Part shown: positions 1-9,002 of the stretch, piece by piece
Position numbering within the stretch: position 1 is the first letter of the stretch
Layout: each line of letters opens with the position of its first letter
Translations under genes and position numbers: made by a program
Assembly: GCA_046262935.1 (NCBI GenBank)
Contig: JBHELT010000060.1
Location: forward strand, 1-64,000
DNA length: 64,000 bases
DNA from: JBHELT01 sp046262935
GTDB taxonomy: Bacteria > Actinomycetota > CADDZG01 > JAHWKV01
Direction: 5' to 3'
The notes under the pieces: model-generated
The model's database searches: none
What the model was told of the DNA's origin: nothing
What the model saw: the letters and a program-made list of their open reading frames with translations, nothing else

Positions 1-435
1 CCCGGTCACGTCGCTCGGCACGATGATGGCATCGGCGGCTTCGATCGAAGAATCGATGATCCTGCGGAACGCACTTCGGCGAAGCCGGTTGGGCATCGAC
101 GCAGGGAAGTCGAGCGGGATCAAGTCTTGGATGGTTACGACCTTCTTGGACCCCCCCTTCGCGGGGATCTCGAAATGCAGACCGTGAACGATGTCGGCCC
201 CCCAATGCGAGGCTGCTCTGCCAAGCATCAACCGGCCAGAAGGAGTGAATGCGGCGGTCAACCGCTTGCCCCGCTTGTCAAGCGCCGGCCCGAAGACTTG
301 CACCCTGGGTCTTGGCGTCTGTTGTTTGATGGCGGCGATCAACTCACGTGCATACCGGCCCGCCCCGCCTTGAGTCATGCGATGATCGAACATCACCTTG
401 AGTCGCGAGATGTCCGCGTTTTCCGCCGTACTCAT
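1..435 (-). CDS. GT4-type glycosyltransferase, N-terminal part only (runs off the left edge)
   Basis: The reverse strand reads from an ATG at 435 to the window edge without a stop, giving 145 residues of an incomplete protein. A Gly-rich stretch near residues 22-31 (GGAGRYAREL) and DLIPLDFPAS further on are typical of the N-terminal nucleotide-sugar-binding half of GT4 glycosyltransferases such as mannosyltransferases. The C-terminal GT-B half with the E-x7-E motif lies outside the window. It is divergent from the next glycosyltransferase, with about 27 bp between the starts, and belongs to the surface-polysaccharide cluster. The donor and acceptor sugars cannot be told. Confidence 0.8.
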   Translation of the reverse strand, partial: MSTAENADISRLKVMFDHRMTQGGAGRYARELIAAIKQQTPRPRVQVFGPALDKRGKRLTAAFTPSGRLMLGRAASHWGADIVHGLHFEIPAKGGSKKVVTIQDLIPLDFPASMPNRLRRSAFRRIIDSSIEAADAIIVPSDVTG

Positions 436-462
436 GAAACAAGACTGTAGCCTGTTGTGTCC

Positions 463-1554
463 ATGAGAGTCGTTCACGTTTTCAAAGATTATTTCCCCCC
501 GACCCGTGGCGGGATAGAGCAGCACATCAACGACGTTACGCATTCGATCAAGGGCTACAAGTTTGCGGTGCTTACGTCTTCTCGAAGTAAGAAGCCCAAG
601 GTGGACGACGATCTTGGTGTCCGCGTTGTTCGCGCAGCCGAGAGGGCAAGGTTCGCTTCGACACCGATCACTCCTTCATGGCCAACGCTGCTTCGCGAAT
701 CGGGGGCGGACCTCTTCCACTTCCACATGCCCAATCCATACGGGGAAGTCGCATTCTTGCGATCCAAAGTCCCGGCCCCCATGATCGCCACTTATCACGC
801 CGACATAATCGGAAGACGCGCATTGATGCCAGCCTTCCGCCCGTTCCAGAAGCGGTTCATATCCAAAGCGCACCGCATAGTCGTAAGCAATCCGCGCCTC
901 GCAGCCACAGCCGAGCCTCTGGCGGGCGCGAAAGACCGGATCGTTGTTATCCCCTTCGGAGTTGACAGTGCTGATTGGAACGAAAGGCCAGCCGTCGCCG
1001 ACGAGATCAAGGAACGCTTCCCAGGCCCACTTCTCGTATCCCTCGGAAGACTGGCCTATTACAAGGGGATCGACGTGATCATCAGGGCCATGCGTGCGAT
1101 CGATGCAACCTGTCTGATCATCGGCGACGGTCCGATGCGCCAATCACTCGAGGCTCTTGCTGCGAAAGAGGCCCTGCGACACAAGATCGTGTTCATCGGT
1201 GAGATCGATGATGCGGCGCGGGTTGCCTACTATCACGCCGCAGATGCCTTCTTATTGCCGTCAACCTCGCGGGCCGAAGCCTTTGGCATCTCGATGCTCG
1301 AAGCCATGGCTTGCGGCACACCCGCGATATCAACCGAACTTGGGACAGGCACGTCTTGGCTCAACCTCAACAACGAAACCGGGATCGTGATCGAGCCCAA
1401 TGATGTACCCGCACTTGCCGGCGCGATCAAATCGCTCCTTGCATCACCCACCCGCCGAGTGGAACTGGGGGCAGCTGCCGCCGAGCGGGTTAGGCAGCAT
1501 TTCACCAGGTATCAGATGCTCGAATCACTGGCTTCGCTCTACGCCTCGCTATAG
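463..1554 (+). CDS. GT4 family glycosyltransferase
   Basis: Retaining GT-B glycosyltransferase of about 363 residues, of the PimB/mannosyltransferase type, expected at the cytoplasmic face of the membrane. Visible motifs are PTRGGIEQH near residue 15 (acceptor/donor loop), GRLAYYKGIDVI near 194 starting the C-terminal Rossmann domain, and EAFGISMLEA near 271 (the E-x7-E donor-phosphate motif). An ATG at 463 and an in-frame GTG at 457 are both possible; the ATG is preferred. It heads a co-directional run with the epimerase 7 bp downstream, so a role in building a lipid-linked or surface glycan is inferred. The exact sugar is unknown. Confidence 0.85.
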   Translation: MRVVHVFKDYFPPTRGGIEQHINDVTHSIKGYKFAVLTSSRSKKPKVDDDLGVRVVRAAERARFASTPITPSWPTLLRESGADLFHFHMPNPYGEVAFLRSKVPAPMIATYHADIIGRRALMPAFRPFQKRFISKAHRIVVSNPRLAATAEPLAGAKDRIVVIPFGVDSADWNERPAVADEIKERFPGPLLVSLGRLAYYKGIDVIIRAMRAIDATCLIIGDGPMRQSLEALAAKEALRHKIVFIGEIDDAARVAYYHAADAFLLPSTSRAEAFGISMLEAMACGTPAISTELGTGTSWLNLNNETGIVIEPNDVPALAGAIKSLLASPTRRVELGAAAAERVRQHFTRYQMLESLASLYASL

Positions 1555-1561
1555 TTGGCCC

Positions 1562-2524
1562 ATGAAAGCTTTGGTAACCGGAGGGGCTGGTTTCATCGGG
1601 TCGCATCTCATCGACGCGCTCGTCGCCAGAGGCGATTCGGTTATCGCGCTAGACACCCTGGCGACTGGACGCCACGACAACCTGCGCCATCATGCGGACA
1701 ACCTGGCGGTCGAGTTCGTTCTCGGGTCCGTGCTCAACGCCGACCTCGTCGATGATCTGATCGCGCGCTCCGATGTGGTTTTTCACCTCGCCGCTGCGGT
1801 CGGCGTGAAACTGATCGTCGAACAGCCTCTCGAATCTTTGGTGACGAACATCAGAGGATCCGAGATAGTCCTTGAGAAAGCGCACAAGCACGGTAAGAAG
1901 GTTCTGGTCACTTCGACTTCTGAGATCTATGGGAAGAGCCCCGACCTGCCGTTGAAAGAAGATGGTGACCGACTTTTGGGCTCTCCACTTGTTGGTCGTT
2001 GGAGTTACTCGACCTCCAAAGCCGTTGATGAGATCTTGGCCCACGCATATTGGAAGTCCAAGGGCCTGCCAACAGTGATCGCGAGGTTGTTCAACACCGT
2101 TGGCCCTCGCCAATCTCCGGAATACGGGATGGTGGTCCCGCGGTTCATCGAAGCTGCCCTGTCTGGCAGAGATCTGGTTGTTCACGGCGATGGCTCGCAG
2201 AGCCGATGTTTCGGATACGTTGGCGACGTCGTTCCGGCGCTTATCGCTCTGATGGATTCGCGCGAAGCTGAGGGCCAAGCGGTGAACATCGGCTCAACGG
2301 AAGAAGTGACGGTAAAGCAACTTGCTGAGCTGGTCATCGAAATGACTTCGTCAGACTCAGCCATCAAATTTCTGCCCTACGAAGACGTTTATGAATCAGG
2401 GTTCGAGGACATGCCAAGGCGGGTACCCAGTATCGACCGCGCGAAGAAGCTGATCGGCTTCGAACCTAAAACATCGCTTCGCGAGATCATCCAGATCATG
2501 AGTTCGCACCTGTCCTCGACTTGA
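1562..2524 (+). CDS. NAD-dependent sugar epimerase/dehydratase
   Basis: Short-chain dehydrogenase of the extended type, 320 residues. The N-terminus carries the Rossmann motif GGAGFIGSH (residues 7-15), a TSTSEIYG strand near 118, and the catalytic Y-x3-K (YSTSK, Tyr about 148). It is likely to act on a UDP- or GDP-sugar, as a 4-epimerase or decarboxylase. The reading frame stays open upstream into the previous gene, but the ATG at 1562 gives the canonical N-terminus. The stop overlaps the TTG start of the next gene (TTGA), indicating translational coupling. Family membership is sure; substrate specificity is not. Confidence 0.87.
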   Translation: MKALVTGGAGFIGSHLIDALVARGDSVIALDTLATGRHDNLRHHADNLAVEFVLGSVLNADLVDDLIARSDVVFHLAAAVGVKLIVEQPLESLVTNIRGSEIVLEKAHKHGKKVLVTSTSEIYGKSPDLPLKEDGDRLLGSPLVGRWSYSTSKAVDEILAHAYWKSKGLPTVIARLFNTVGPRQSPEYGMVVPRFIEAALSGRDLVVHGDGSQSRCFGYVGDVVPALIALMDSREAEGQAVNIGSTEEVTVKQLAELVIEMTSSDSAIKFLPYEDVYESGFEDMPRRVPSIDRAKKLIGFEPKTSLREIIQIMSSHLSST

Positions 2525-3525
2525 TCGTCACCTATCTAGCGGCTTTCGCCGCAGCACTGGTCACGACCCTGGCGGCGACTCCATTGGCAAGAGCGGTTGC
2601 CCTTAGGTTCGGGATCGTCGATCAACCCTCGGATCGCAAGGTCCATACCGACCCAGTCCCTTACCTGGGCGGTTTGGCCATCATCGTGGCTTTCATCGTC
2701 GCTGTTTCGGCGGGGGCTGCGTTGACCGGAGTATCGGGTTCCTACTTAAAGATCGCGGCGATCCTTGTTGGGGGATTGCTCTTGGCAGCGATGGGCCTTT
2801 GGGACGATCTAAAGGTTGTTCCCGGATGGATCAAGGTGCCCTTGGAACTAGCTTTGGGGGCGGTGCTATATGCAACCGGAGTTCGCGCTCGGCTGTTTCA
2901 TTCGACGCCATTGGATCTGATCACCACCATGGCCTGGGTGATCGGCGTGACCAACGCAGTTAACTACCTGGACAACATGGATGGACTGACAGCGGGAGTT
3001 GTTGCCATCGCATCTAGCTACTTCGCAGTTATGGCAGGGCTTTCGGGGCAGTTCTTGGTGGCCAGCCTTTCCGCGGCGCTTGCCGGTTGCGCGCTTGGCT
3101 TTCTTTGGCATAACCGGCCCCCGGCCAGGATCTTCATGGGCGACGCCGGGAGTTTGTTCTTCGGGTTCCTTCTGGCGGGCCTTGGACTGGAACTTCGGTT
3201 CGCCAATATCGCCCGCATCACTTTCTTCGTTCCGGTAGCGGTGTTGGCGGTCCCAGTGATGGACGCCCTCATGGTCTCGCTGTCTCGGGTCCGAAGGGGT
3301 CTGTCACCGATCCACCCTGGCAAAGATCACACGTCTCACCGTTTGGTCAAAGTAGGGATACCCTCTACAGCCGCGGTTGGAATCATCTATGTCGCGGCGC
3401 TCGCCTGTGGATGGGTCGGCGTGGTGATCGCATATTCCCGGCCGTTGACGGCGTACATGCTGATGGGTTGGATGATAGCGATGGGAGCTTTCTTCGCCAT
3501 GCTTCTTTTGAAAGTAGAAGTTTGA
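2521..3525 (+). CDS. MraY/WecA-family polyprenyl-phosphate sugar-1-phosphate transferase
   Basis: Polytopic membrane protein of 334 residues that should transfer a sugar-1-phosphate (probably GlcNAc-1-P) from a UDP-sugar to polyprenyl phosphate, the first membrane step of surface-glycan synthesis. Family landmarks in order are DRKVHTDPVPYLGG near 38, WDD near 94, NYLDNMDG near 148, GDAGSLFFGF near 207 and the cytoplasmic histidine loop (PIHPGKDHTSHRL) near 260. The start is TTG, overlapping the epimerase stop by four bases; the next gene starts the same way at its stop. The context favours a WecA/TagO-like role over MraY, because no mur genes are adjacent. Confidence 0.88.
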   Translation: MIVTYLAAFAAALVTTLAATPLARAVALRFGIVDQPSDRKVHTDPVPYLGGLAIIVAFIVAVSAGAALTGVSGSYLKIAAILVGGLLLAAMGLWDDLKVVPGWIKVPLELALGAVLYATGVRARLFHSTPLDLITTMAWVIGVTNAVNYLDNMDGLTAGVVAIASSYFAVMAGLSGQFLVASLSAALAGCALGFLWHNRPPARIFMGDAGSLFFGFLLAGLGLELRFANIARITFFVPVAVLAVPVMDALMVSLSRVRRGLSPIHPGKDHTSHRLVKVGIPSTAAVGIIYVAALACGWVGVVIAYSRPLTAYMLMGWMIAMGAFFAMLLLKVEV

Positions 3526-5636
3526 GAACCTGGATACTGCAGCGCTTCCAAACGTATTCGCGCTATTGCATCATGGGGGCCGTCTTTCTTTCGCCTGTCG
3601 TGTTCAACCGCAAGACCCAAGACGTCTTCAATCTGCTCAAGTTCACGGTTCTGCTAGTGCTCGGGATCGCGGCGCTGCTTCTTTACATAGCGTGGTCGGC
3701 GGAGCGCGGGATCTGGTTCCCGCGGTTCAACATCGGGATCGCGTCGGGGGCGTTCCTTTTCTCGTGCCTGCTTGCGACCGTGTTCTCGGAAGACAAGGTC
3801 CTTTCTCTGATCGGCCTTTATCACCGCTACGGGGGCTTCATCCCCTTCGCCCTTTACGTCTGCATCATGCTCACGATCGTGGGCCTTCACTGGGAACGCC
3901 CTGCTTTGCTGCGCGATATCGCAAAGGCATCGGTTGCTGCATCTTTGGCCATGACTGCCTATGTCGTTATCCAAGCCCTCGGGCTCGATTGGATCCCCTG
4001 GAAGGATTCAACCGGCGGGCCACCGCCGTACCCCGTGGGCACCATGGGCAACTCGAACTTCGCCGGAGGTTACCTGGGCATCGCCATCCCGTTCTTCGTA
4101 TATATCGCGGCAACCGCCAAGCGCGATTTCACTCGGACCCTGTTGTTCCTTTTTGTTGGCATCGACCTGATAGCGCTTTGGTTCACGCAAACACGAGGGG
4201 GGATGATCGCGGCGGTTGCGGGACTGTTGACGATGGCGTTCGTTTACAGAGACAAGCTTGCGCGCTGGGTGCGACTCTCTGCGATCGCCGCACTGGCTCT
4301 TGGCGTGATCCTTGCCGTAGTTGTGCTCTTTCACCCAGGAGCGAAGGAGCCACCGAAGCCTCTTGCCAACGTGGAGGCGCTGCGTACTGGAACATTCAGC
4401 GTTCGAACCTACTATTGGCAGACCGCGGTGAGGATATTCACTCACCGTCCAGTTGTAGGCGTAGGACTCGATCTTTATTACGCCAACTACCCGCGTCAGC
4501 GATTGCCAAAGGATGGTGCGCAACTGGGCCTCACCATCACCGACAAACCGCACAACATCTTCCTCGAATACTTGGCTAATGCAGGAGCGCTTGGCTTCTT
4601 GTCATACCTGGCTCTTGCAGGTCTCGGACTTTGGTATGGCCTCAAAAAGTCTCGCGACCCTGACGACCCGAATCGGTTCTTGCTTGCAGCATTCCTCTCG
4701 GTTCTCGCTGGCTACCTGGCACAGGGCGTATTTTCGATCGATGTTCCGCCTTTGGCGATCATGGGCTGGATAGCCCTAGGTGGGATCGCCGCGATCGCCG
4801 ATCCGGGCGTCGTGCGCGCGCGCTCACAGGTGACTGTCACCTCCGGTCCACAAGGCAGAGGCAAGGGCAAGAAGAAGAATCAACCTACACCTCGGCGCGC
4901 GATGAGCATGCGTGTGGCGCGCCACGGGCCGGCTCTTTGGCCCCTGCACGCAGGTCTTGCTGCTGCGATGATCGCATCGTTCCTGCTTGGGATAAGGCCG
5001 GTGCTCGCAGATGCCAAAGCCAAAGACGCAAGCGGCCTGCAATCGGCTCAAGGAAACGAAGACCAGGCGGCAGCCGCTTTCGACAAGGCCATATCGCTCA
5101 ACCCTTTGGAGGGCTCTTATAGGTCGCAGGCGGGGGCCCTTGCCGAGACTAGAGCCTCAGCCGCCAAAGACGCAGCAACTGGGTTAGAGCAGTTCAAAGT
5201 TGCCGAAAGCTATTACTTCCAATCTCTTCGATTGCAGCCAGGCAACATATTTTTCGTTATGAACCTCGCCCGGCTCTATGGGACCTGGGGAGAGAAGTTC
5301 GACAAGACCAAGTTCCCGATCTCGGACGAGTGGTGGAAGAAGGCCGTCAGTCTCGACCCGACCGACTGGGATGTACACAGCCGGTACGCGTTGATGCTCA
5401 ATTCGTACGCGAACGCTACGAACGGAGACCGCCGGATCCGCAAGCTAAGCGCCGAACAACTGCAAAGGGCTGTGGCGATCAAGCCGGACTTCGTGGAAGG
5501 CTGGATCAACCTCGCGAAGGTCGAAAACGTCCTGGGCGACAAGGCTGCGGCACTTTCTGCCGCGAGGAACGCGGTGAAGGCCGACCCGACGAACGAAGAG
5601 GCGGCTAAACTGCTCAAGAGTTTCAGCCTCGGATAG
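3522..5636 (+). CDS. O-antigen ligase/polymerase-like membrane protein with C-terminal TPR region
   Basis: About 704 residues from the TTG at 3522, which overlaps the preceding stop; an in-frame ATG further upstream would lie deep inside the previous gene. The first 450 residues are many hydrophobic helices with the Wzy_C/O-antigen-ligase signature (RTYYWQTAVRIFTHRPVVGV near 294). A very basic segment (GRGKGKKKNQ) near 445 and one more membrane helix follow. The last 200 residues read as tetratricopeptide-like helical repeats (for example NPLEGSYRSQAG, DPTDWDVHSRYA). It probably polymerises or ligates the glycan made by the surrounding genes. The TPR tail suggests a protein-interaction role. 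Polymerase and ligase cannot be told apart from sequence. Confidence 0.85.
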   Translation: MRTWILQRFQTYSRYCIMGAVFLSPVVFNRKTQDVFNLLKFTVLLVLGIAALLLYIAWSAERGIWFPRFNIGIASGAFLFSCLLATVFSEDKVLSLIGLYHRYGGFIPFALYVCIMLTIVGLHWERPALLRDIAKASVAASLAMTAYVVIQALGLDWIPWKDSTGGPPPYPVGTMGNSNFAGGYLGIAIPFFVYIAATAKRDFTRTLLFLFVGIDLIALWFTQTRGGMIAAVAGLLTMAFVYRDKLARWVRLSAIAALALGVILAVVVLFHPGAKEPPKPLANVEALRTGTFSVRTYYWQTAVRIFTHRPVVGVGLDLYYANYPRQRLPKDGAQLGLTITDKPHNIFLEYLANAGALGFLSYLALAGLGLWYGLKKSRDPDDPNRFLLAAFLSVLAGYLAQGVFSIDVPPLAIMGWIALGGIAAIADPGVVRARSQVTVTSGPQGRGKGKKKNQPTPRRAMSMRVARHGPALWPLHAGLAAAMIASFLLGIRPVLADAKAKDASGLQSAQGNEDQAAAAFDKAISLNPLEGSYRSQAGALAETRASAAKDAATGLEQFKVAESYYFQSLRLQPGNIFFVMNLARLYGTWGEKFDKTKFPISDEWWKKAVSLDPTDWDVHSRYALMLNSYANATNGDRRIRKLSAEQLQRAVAIKPDFVEGWINLAKVENVLGDKAAALSAARNAVKADPTNEEAAKLLKSFSLG

Positions 5637-5651
5637 ACCAAAGGAACCCAT

Positions 5652-6083
5652 ATGCTCAAGGCCTCAGCCGCGCTCGCAGTCGCCTCGGTGATCCTTGCCA
5701 CCGCGGGACAAATTCTCCTCAAAGCAGGGATGGACAAAGTTGGCTTCATAGGTGGAGACCGCATCGCCAAACCGGTAGCCCTGGTGAAGATGATCGCGAC
5801 CACACCCCAGATCATCTTCGGCCTTGCATTGTTCGTCGTTTCGGCAGCGATCTGGCTAGTTGTGCTTTCGCGGGTCCCTATCTCCTTCGCATACCCTTTC
5901 GCTGGATTGGTTTACGTTTTGACCGCAGGGTTCTCGAAGTATGTTTTACACGAGCACGTCCCCAATCTCAGGTGGCTCGGCATCGCACTGATAATCATCG
6001 GCATATTGGTCGTTGGCCGAACGGCCACGGATGCCGGATCTCGGCCGGGTTCGCATCCTGGCGCCACTGCCTCGTCGAGATAG
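5652..6083 (+). CDS. EamA/EmrE-like small membrane transporter
   Basis: Four-helix membrane protein of 143 residues resembling the small DMT (EmrE/ArnE-ArnF/EamA half) proteins. The helices lie near residues 5-25, 53-75, 80-97 and 105-125, with GQILLKAGMD near 19, a usual feature of the family. In polysaccharide clusters such proteins are commonly proposed as flippases for lipid-linked sugars; here that is inferred from position only. A purine-rich AAAGGAA sits upstream of the ATG. The last 8 to 20 residues (serine- and glycine-rich) lie in the cytosol or periplasm and carry no motif. Confidence 0.75.
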   Translation: MLKASAALAVASVILATAGQILLKAGMDKVGFIGGDRIAKPVALVKMIATTPQIIFGLALFVVSAAIWLVVLSRVPISFAYPFAGLVYVLTAGFSKYVLHEHVPNLRWLGIALIIIGILVVGRTATDAGSRPGSHPGATASSR

Positions 6084-6087
6084 CACC

Positions 6088-7041
6088 ATGCGCATCCTGG
6101 TTACCGGCGCCGGTGGATTCGTCGGTAGACACCTGGTGCCTGACCTCGTCGACGCGGGTCATGAACCTTTCCTCGCCAGTCGGGAAGAAGGTTCTTTGGC
6201 AGGGCTGCCGGTTCATCCCTTCGATGTGGCAGAGCGCGATTCGGTCGAGCGGATAGTCAAGACCGCCAACCCAGACGCCGTGATTCACTTGGCAGGGCAG
6301 GCATCGGTCCCCAACTCGTGGTCCGACCCCTTCACCACGTATCGCACCAACGTGATCGGAACGAACTATCTGCTTGACGCTCTTCGCGAAAGGCAGGGCA
6401 CTCGAGTGCTGTTGATCGGTTCAGCCCAGCAATATGGGCCATCGGATATCGGCAGAGCGCTTCGAGAAGACGACCCTGTATCCCCGGCATCGCCATATGC
6501 CATCAGCAAACTGGCGCAAGAGCAGACCGGGATGCTCTATTCGCGTGAGTTTGGGATCGAAGTGATGGCCACGAGGTCGTTCAATCACACAGGCCCTGGT
6601 CAAGGGCCCCACTATGCGATCGGGGCCTTCTGTCAACAGGTTGCTGAGTATCAACTCGGCAAACGACAGCGCATCGAAGTTGGCTACCTGGGCAATAGCA
6701 GGGACTACCTCGACGTCAGGGATGTAGTGATCGCGTACCGAAGACTCATCGAAGGTGGGCGCGACCGCCATGTTTACAACGTTTGTTCCGGGGTCCCCCG
6801 TCGGATAGGGGACCTTTTGGAGATGCTGCTTCAGATCGCTGGGATCGAAGGAGCCGAGGTTACCTCGGACCCGATGCCGCGCGAAGGGGACCCGGAACTA
6901 TTGGCCGGGGACCCGTCCAAGATCGCAGAGCATGTTGGGTGGTCGGTAAAGATCCCGATGCGAACTTCTCTCGAGGACACCCTGGCCTGGTACCGTAGTT
7001 GGCTAACCGATCGAACAACAACCGGGCCCCGAAGCAGCTAG
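6088..7041 (+). CDS. GDP-4-keto-6-deoxymannose reductase-like epimerase/dehydratase
   Basis: Extended SDR protein of 317 residues starting at the ATG with the Rossmann motif GAGGFVGRHL. Downstream are VIHLAGQASVPNSW near 69 and the catalytic SPYAISK (Tyr about 140), with RSFNHTGPGQGP after it, a stretch characteristic of Rmd/GDP-6-deoxy-4-keto-mannose reductases. It lies 12 bp before gmd, so the pair would turn GDP-mannose into GDP-D-rhamnose or a related 6-deoxyhexose for the glycan. The reaction is an inference from family and neighbour; a plain epimerase remains possible. Confidence 0.82.
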   Translation: MRILVTGAGGFVGRHLVPDLVDAGHEPFLASREEGSLAGLPVHPFDVAERDSVERIVKTANPDAVIHLAGQASVPNSWSDPFTTYRTNVIGTNYLLDALRERQGTRVLLIGSAQQYGPSDIGRALREDDPVSPASPYAISKLAQEQTGMLYSREFGIEVMATRSFNHTGPGQGPHYAIGAFCQQVAEYQLGKRQRIEVGYLGNSRDYLDVRDVVIAYRRLIEGGRDRHVYNVCSGVPRRIGDLLEMLLQIAGIEGAEVTSDPMPREGDPELLAGDPSKIAEHVGWSVKIPMRTSLEDTLAWYRSWLTDRTTTGPRSS

Positions 7042-7053
7042 GAGGAATCCCAA

Positions 7054-8070
7054 ATGAGAAGAGCCCTCATCACCGGAGTAACAGGCCAAGATGGATCGTA
7101 CCTAGCCGAGTCGCTTCTGGACAAAGGCTATGAGGTCCACGGTGTCATAAGGCGCTCTTCGACCATCAATACCAAGCGACTCGATGGCATCTGGAAAGAC
7201 CCTCACGAATCTGGTGTGAGGTATTTCAATCATTACGGGGACCTTTCAGATTCGGCGTCTCTCACCAACCTCATCAGGGACCTCGTTCCCGACGAGATCT
7301 ATAACCTTGGTGCGCAGAGTCACGTCAAGGTTTCATTCGAAGTTCCCGAATACACAGGCGATGTCTCCGGGCTTGGCGCGGCGCGTATCTTGGAGGCCGT
7401 GCGGGCGTCGGGAGTTCAAACGAGGTTCTACCAAGCATCGACGTCGGAGATGTTCGGCGCTGCGCCGCCTCCTCAAAGCGAGCAAACGGCTTTTCATCCG
7501 CGCAGCCCTTACGGTGTTGCGAAACTCTATGCGCACTGGATAACCATCAATTACCGAGAGGCGCACGATCTATTCGCCTGCAGCGGGATCTTGTTCAACC
7601 ACGAATCACCGCGAAGGGGCGAGACATTCGTAACAAGGAAGATCACTCGAACCGTGGCGCGGATCAAGGCTGGTCTTCAAGACAAACTGTTTCTCGGCAA
7701 TCTAGACGCAAAGCGCGACTGGGGCTATGCGCCCGAGTATGTCGAGGCGATGTGGTTGATGCTCCAGCAGGACCAACCACAGGACTACGTCATCGCGACA
7801 GGCCAGGCCCACACTCCGCGTGAGTTCTGTGAGGTCGCTTTCGACCACGTTGGACTCGACTGGCAGGCTCACGTTGAAGTCGACCCTCGTTACTACCGGC
7901 CTTCCGAAGTCGACTACCTGATGGGTGATGCGAGCAAGGCTCGTAAGAACCTCGGTTGGGAACCGAAGACCACGTTCAAGGAATTGGTGCAGATCATGGT
8001 CGATGCTGATGTGCAGATGTTGAAAGACGAACTTTCAGGCAAGTTGGTCCACCACGACCACGAAGACTGA
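7054..8070 (+). CDS. gmd: GDP-mannose 4,6-dehydratase
   Basis: Converts GDP-mannose to GDP-4-keto-6-deoxymannose. The 338-residue protein has GVTGQDGSYL at 8-17, the RRSSTINTKRLD segment that binds NADP, the active-site STSEMFG near 131 and YGVAK (Tyr about 152), then LFNHESPRRGETFVTRKI, which is diagnostic of GMD. A good ribosome site (AGGAGG) precedes the ATG. It is flanked by the reductase upstream and an epimerase that starts within its stop codon (TGATG). The phosphomannomutase at 33 kb could supply the mannose-1-phosphate precursor. Confidence 0.95.
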   Translation: MRRALITGVTGQDGSYLAESLLDKGYEVHGVIRRSSTINTKRLDGIWKDPHESGVRYFNHYGDLSDSASLTNLIRDLVPDEIYNLGAQSHVKVSFEVPEYTGDVSGLGAARILEAVRASGVQTRFYQASTSEMFGAAPPPQSEQTAFHPRSPYGVAKLYAHWITINYREAHDLFACSGILFNHESPRRGETFVTRKITRTVARIKAGLQDKLFLGNLDAKRDWGYAPEYVEAMWLMLQQDQPQDYVIATGQAHTPREFCEVAFDHVGLDWQAHVEVDPRYYRPSEVDYLMGDASKARKNLGWEPKTTFKELVQIMVDADVQMLKDELSGKLVHHDHED

Positions 8071-9002
8071 TGAAGGCGCTAGTCACCGGCGGAGCCGGGT
8101 TCATCGGAAGCCATCTTGTTGAGCGTTTGAGATCCCAGGGCGATGAAGTTGCAGTCATCGATAACTTGGTCAACGGGGCCAAGCGCGCGGAACTTGTTCT
8201 GTCGTTCGGTGCAACGATCAATCGCACCGACATCTCCTCGCCCGAAACTCTGGGGATCATCGAAAAGTTCAAACCCGATGTCGTTTTCCACCTCGCCGCC
8301 CAGATGGACGTTCGCCACTCAGTCAAAGACCCTGTCTACGACGCGACCGTCAACATCGTTGGGACCCTGCGGATACTCGAGGGTGCCCGCTTGACTGGCG
8401 CGAAGGTCATCTTCACCTCGTCCGGCGGGTGCATGTACGGAGAGCAGGATCCCTCGCGCCTGCCGATCACAGAAGACACCGCCGGACGTCCTGATTCTCC
8501 ATATGGCATCAGCAAGAAAGTGGTGGAGGACTACCTGCGTTTCTTCCACGAAACCCATGGCGTGCCTTTCGTCAGCCTTGCCCTTGGCAACGTTTACGGT
8601 CCCCGCCAAGACCCAACCGGAGAGGCTGGCGTGGTCGCCATCTTCGGAGGCCATCTGCTAGCCGGCGAACCCTGCATGATCTTTGGCGATGGAAAGCAGA
8701 GCCGCGATTACGTGTTCGTTTTCGATGTCATCGACGCTCTCATGCTCGCGGCCTCGAAGGTTGAAGGCGAAACCATCAACATAGGCACTGCTATCGAGAC
8801 GAGCGTTAACGATCTCTACGCGGCCATGGCATTGATCTGCGGTACGCAAACCCCGCCTACTTATCTGCCTGCCCGACCTGGTGAGCTAGAGCGCAGCTGC
8901 CTTAGCAACGCCAAGGCGCGTCTTCTTCTCGATTGGGAGCCCAAGATCGGGCTTCAAACTGGGCTGCGGGCTACCATCGACTCACTACATGAACCGAATT
9001 AG
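8070..9002 (+). CDS. NAD-dependent epimerase (UDP-glucose 4-epimerase-like)
   Basis: Extended SDR of 310 residues: GGAGFIGSHL at 7-16, DVVFHLAAQMDV near 70, TSSGGCMYGEQ near 115 and the catalytic SPYGISK (Tyr about 149). The LGNVYGPRQDP stretch is typical of GalE/RfbB-like proteins from actinobacteria and archaea. It starts one base inside the gmd stop and is the last gene of the polysaccharide run. Its stop overlaps the end of the convergent DUF3105 gene by four bases. Substrate, UDP-glucose or another NDP-sugar, is undetermined. Confidence 0.87.
   Translation: MKALVTGGAGFIGSHLVERLRSQGDEVAVIDNLVNGAKRAELVLSFGATINRTDISSPETLGIIEKFKPDVVFHLAAQMDVRHSVKDPVYDATVNIVGTLRILEGARLTGAKVIFTSSGGCMYGEQDPSRLPITEDTAGRPDSPYGISKKVVEDYLRFFHETHGVPFVSLALGNVYGPRQDPTGEAGVVAIFGGHLLAGEPCMIFGDGKQSRDYVFVFDVIDALMLAASKVEGETINIGTAIETSVNDLYAAMALICGTQTPPTYLPARPGELERSCLSNAKARLLLDWEPKIGLQTGLRATIDSLHEPN

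Noticed and set aside
3566..4579. 337-codon open frame inside the O-antigen-ligase-like gene
   Set aside because: Arg/His/Pro-rich composition typical of an out-of-frame reading; it lies wholly within a gene with clear homology.
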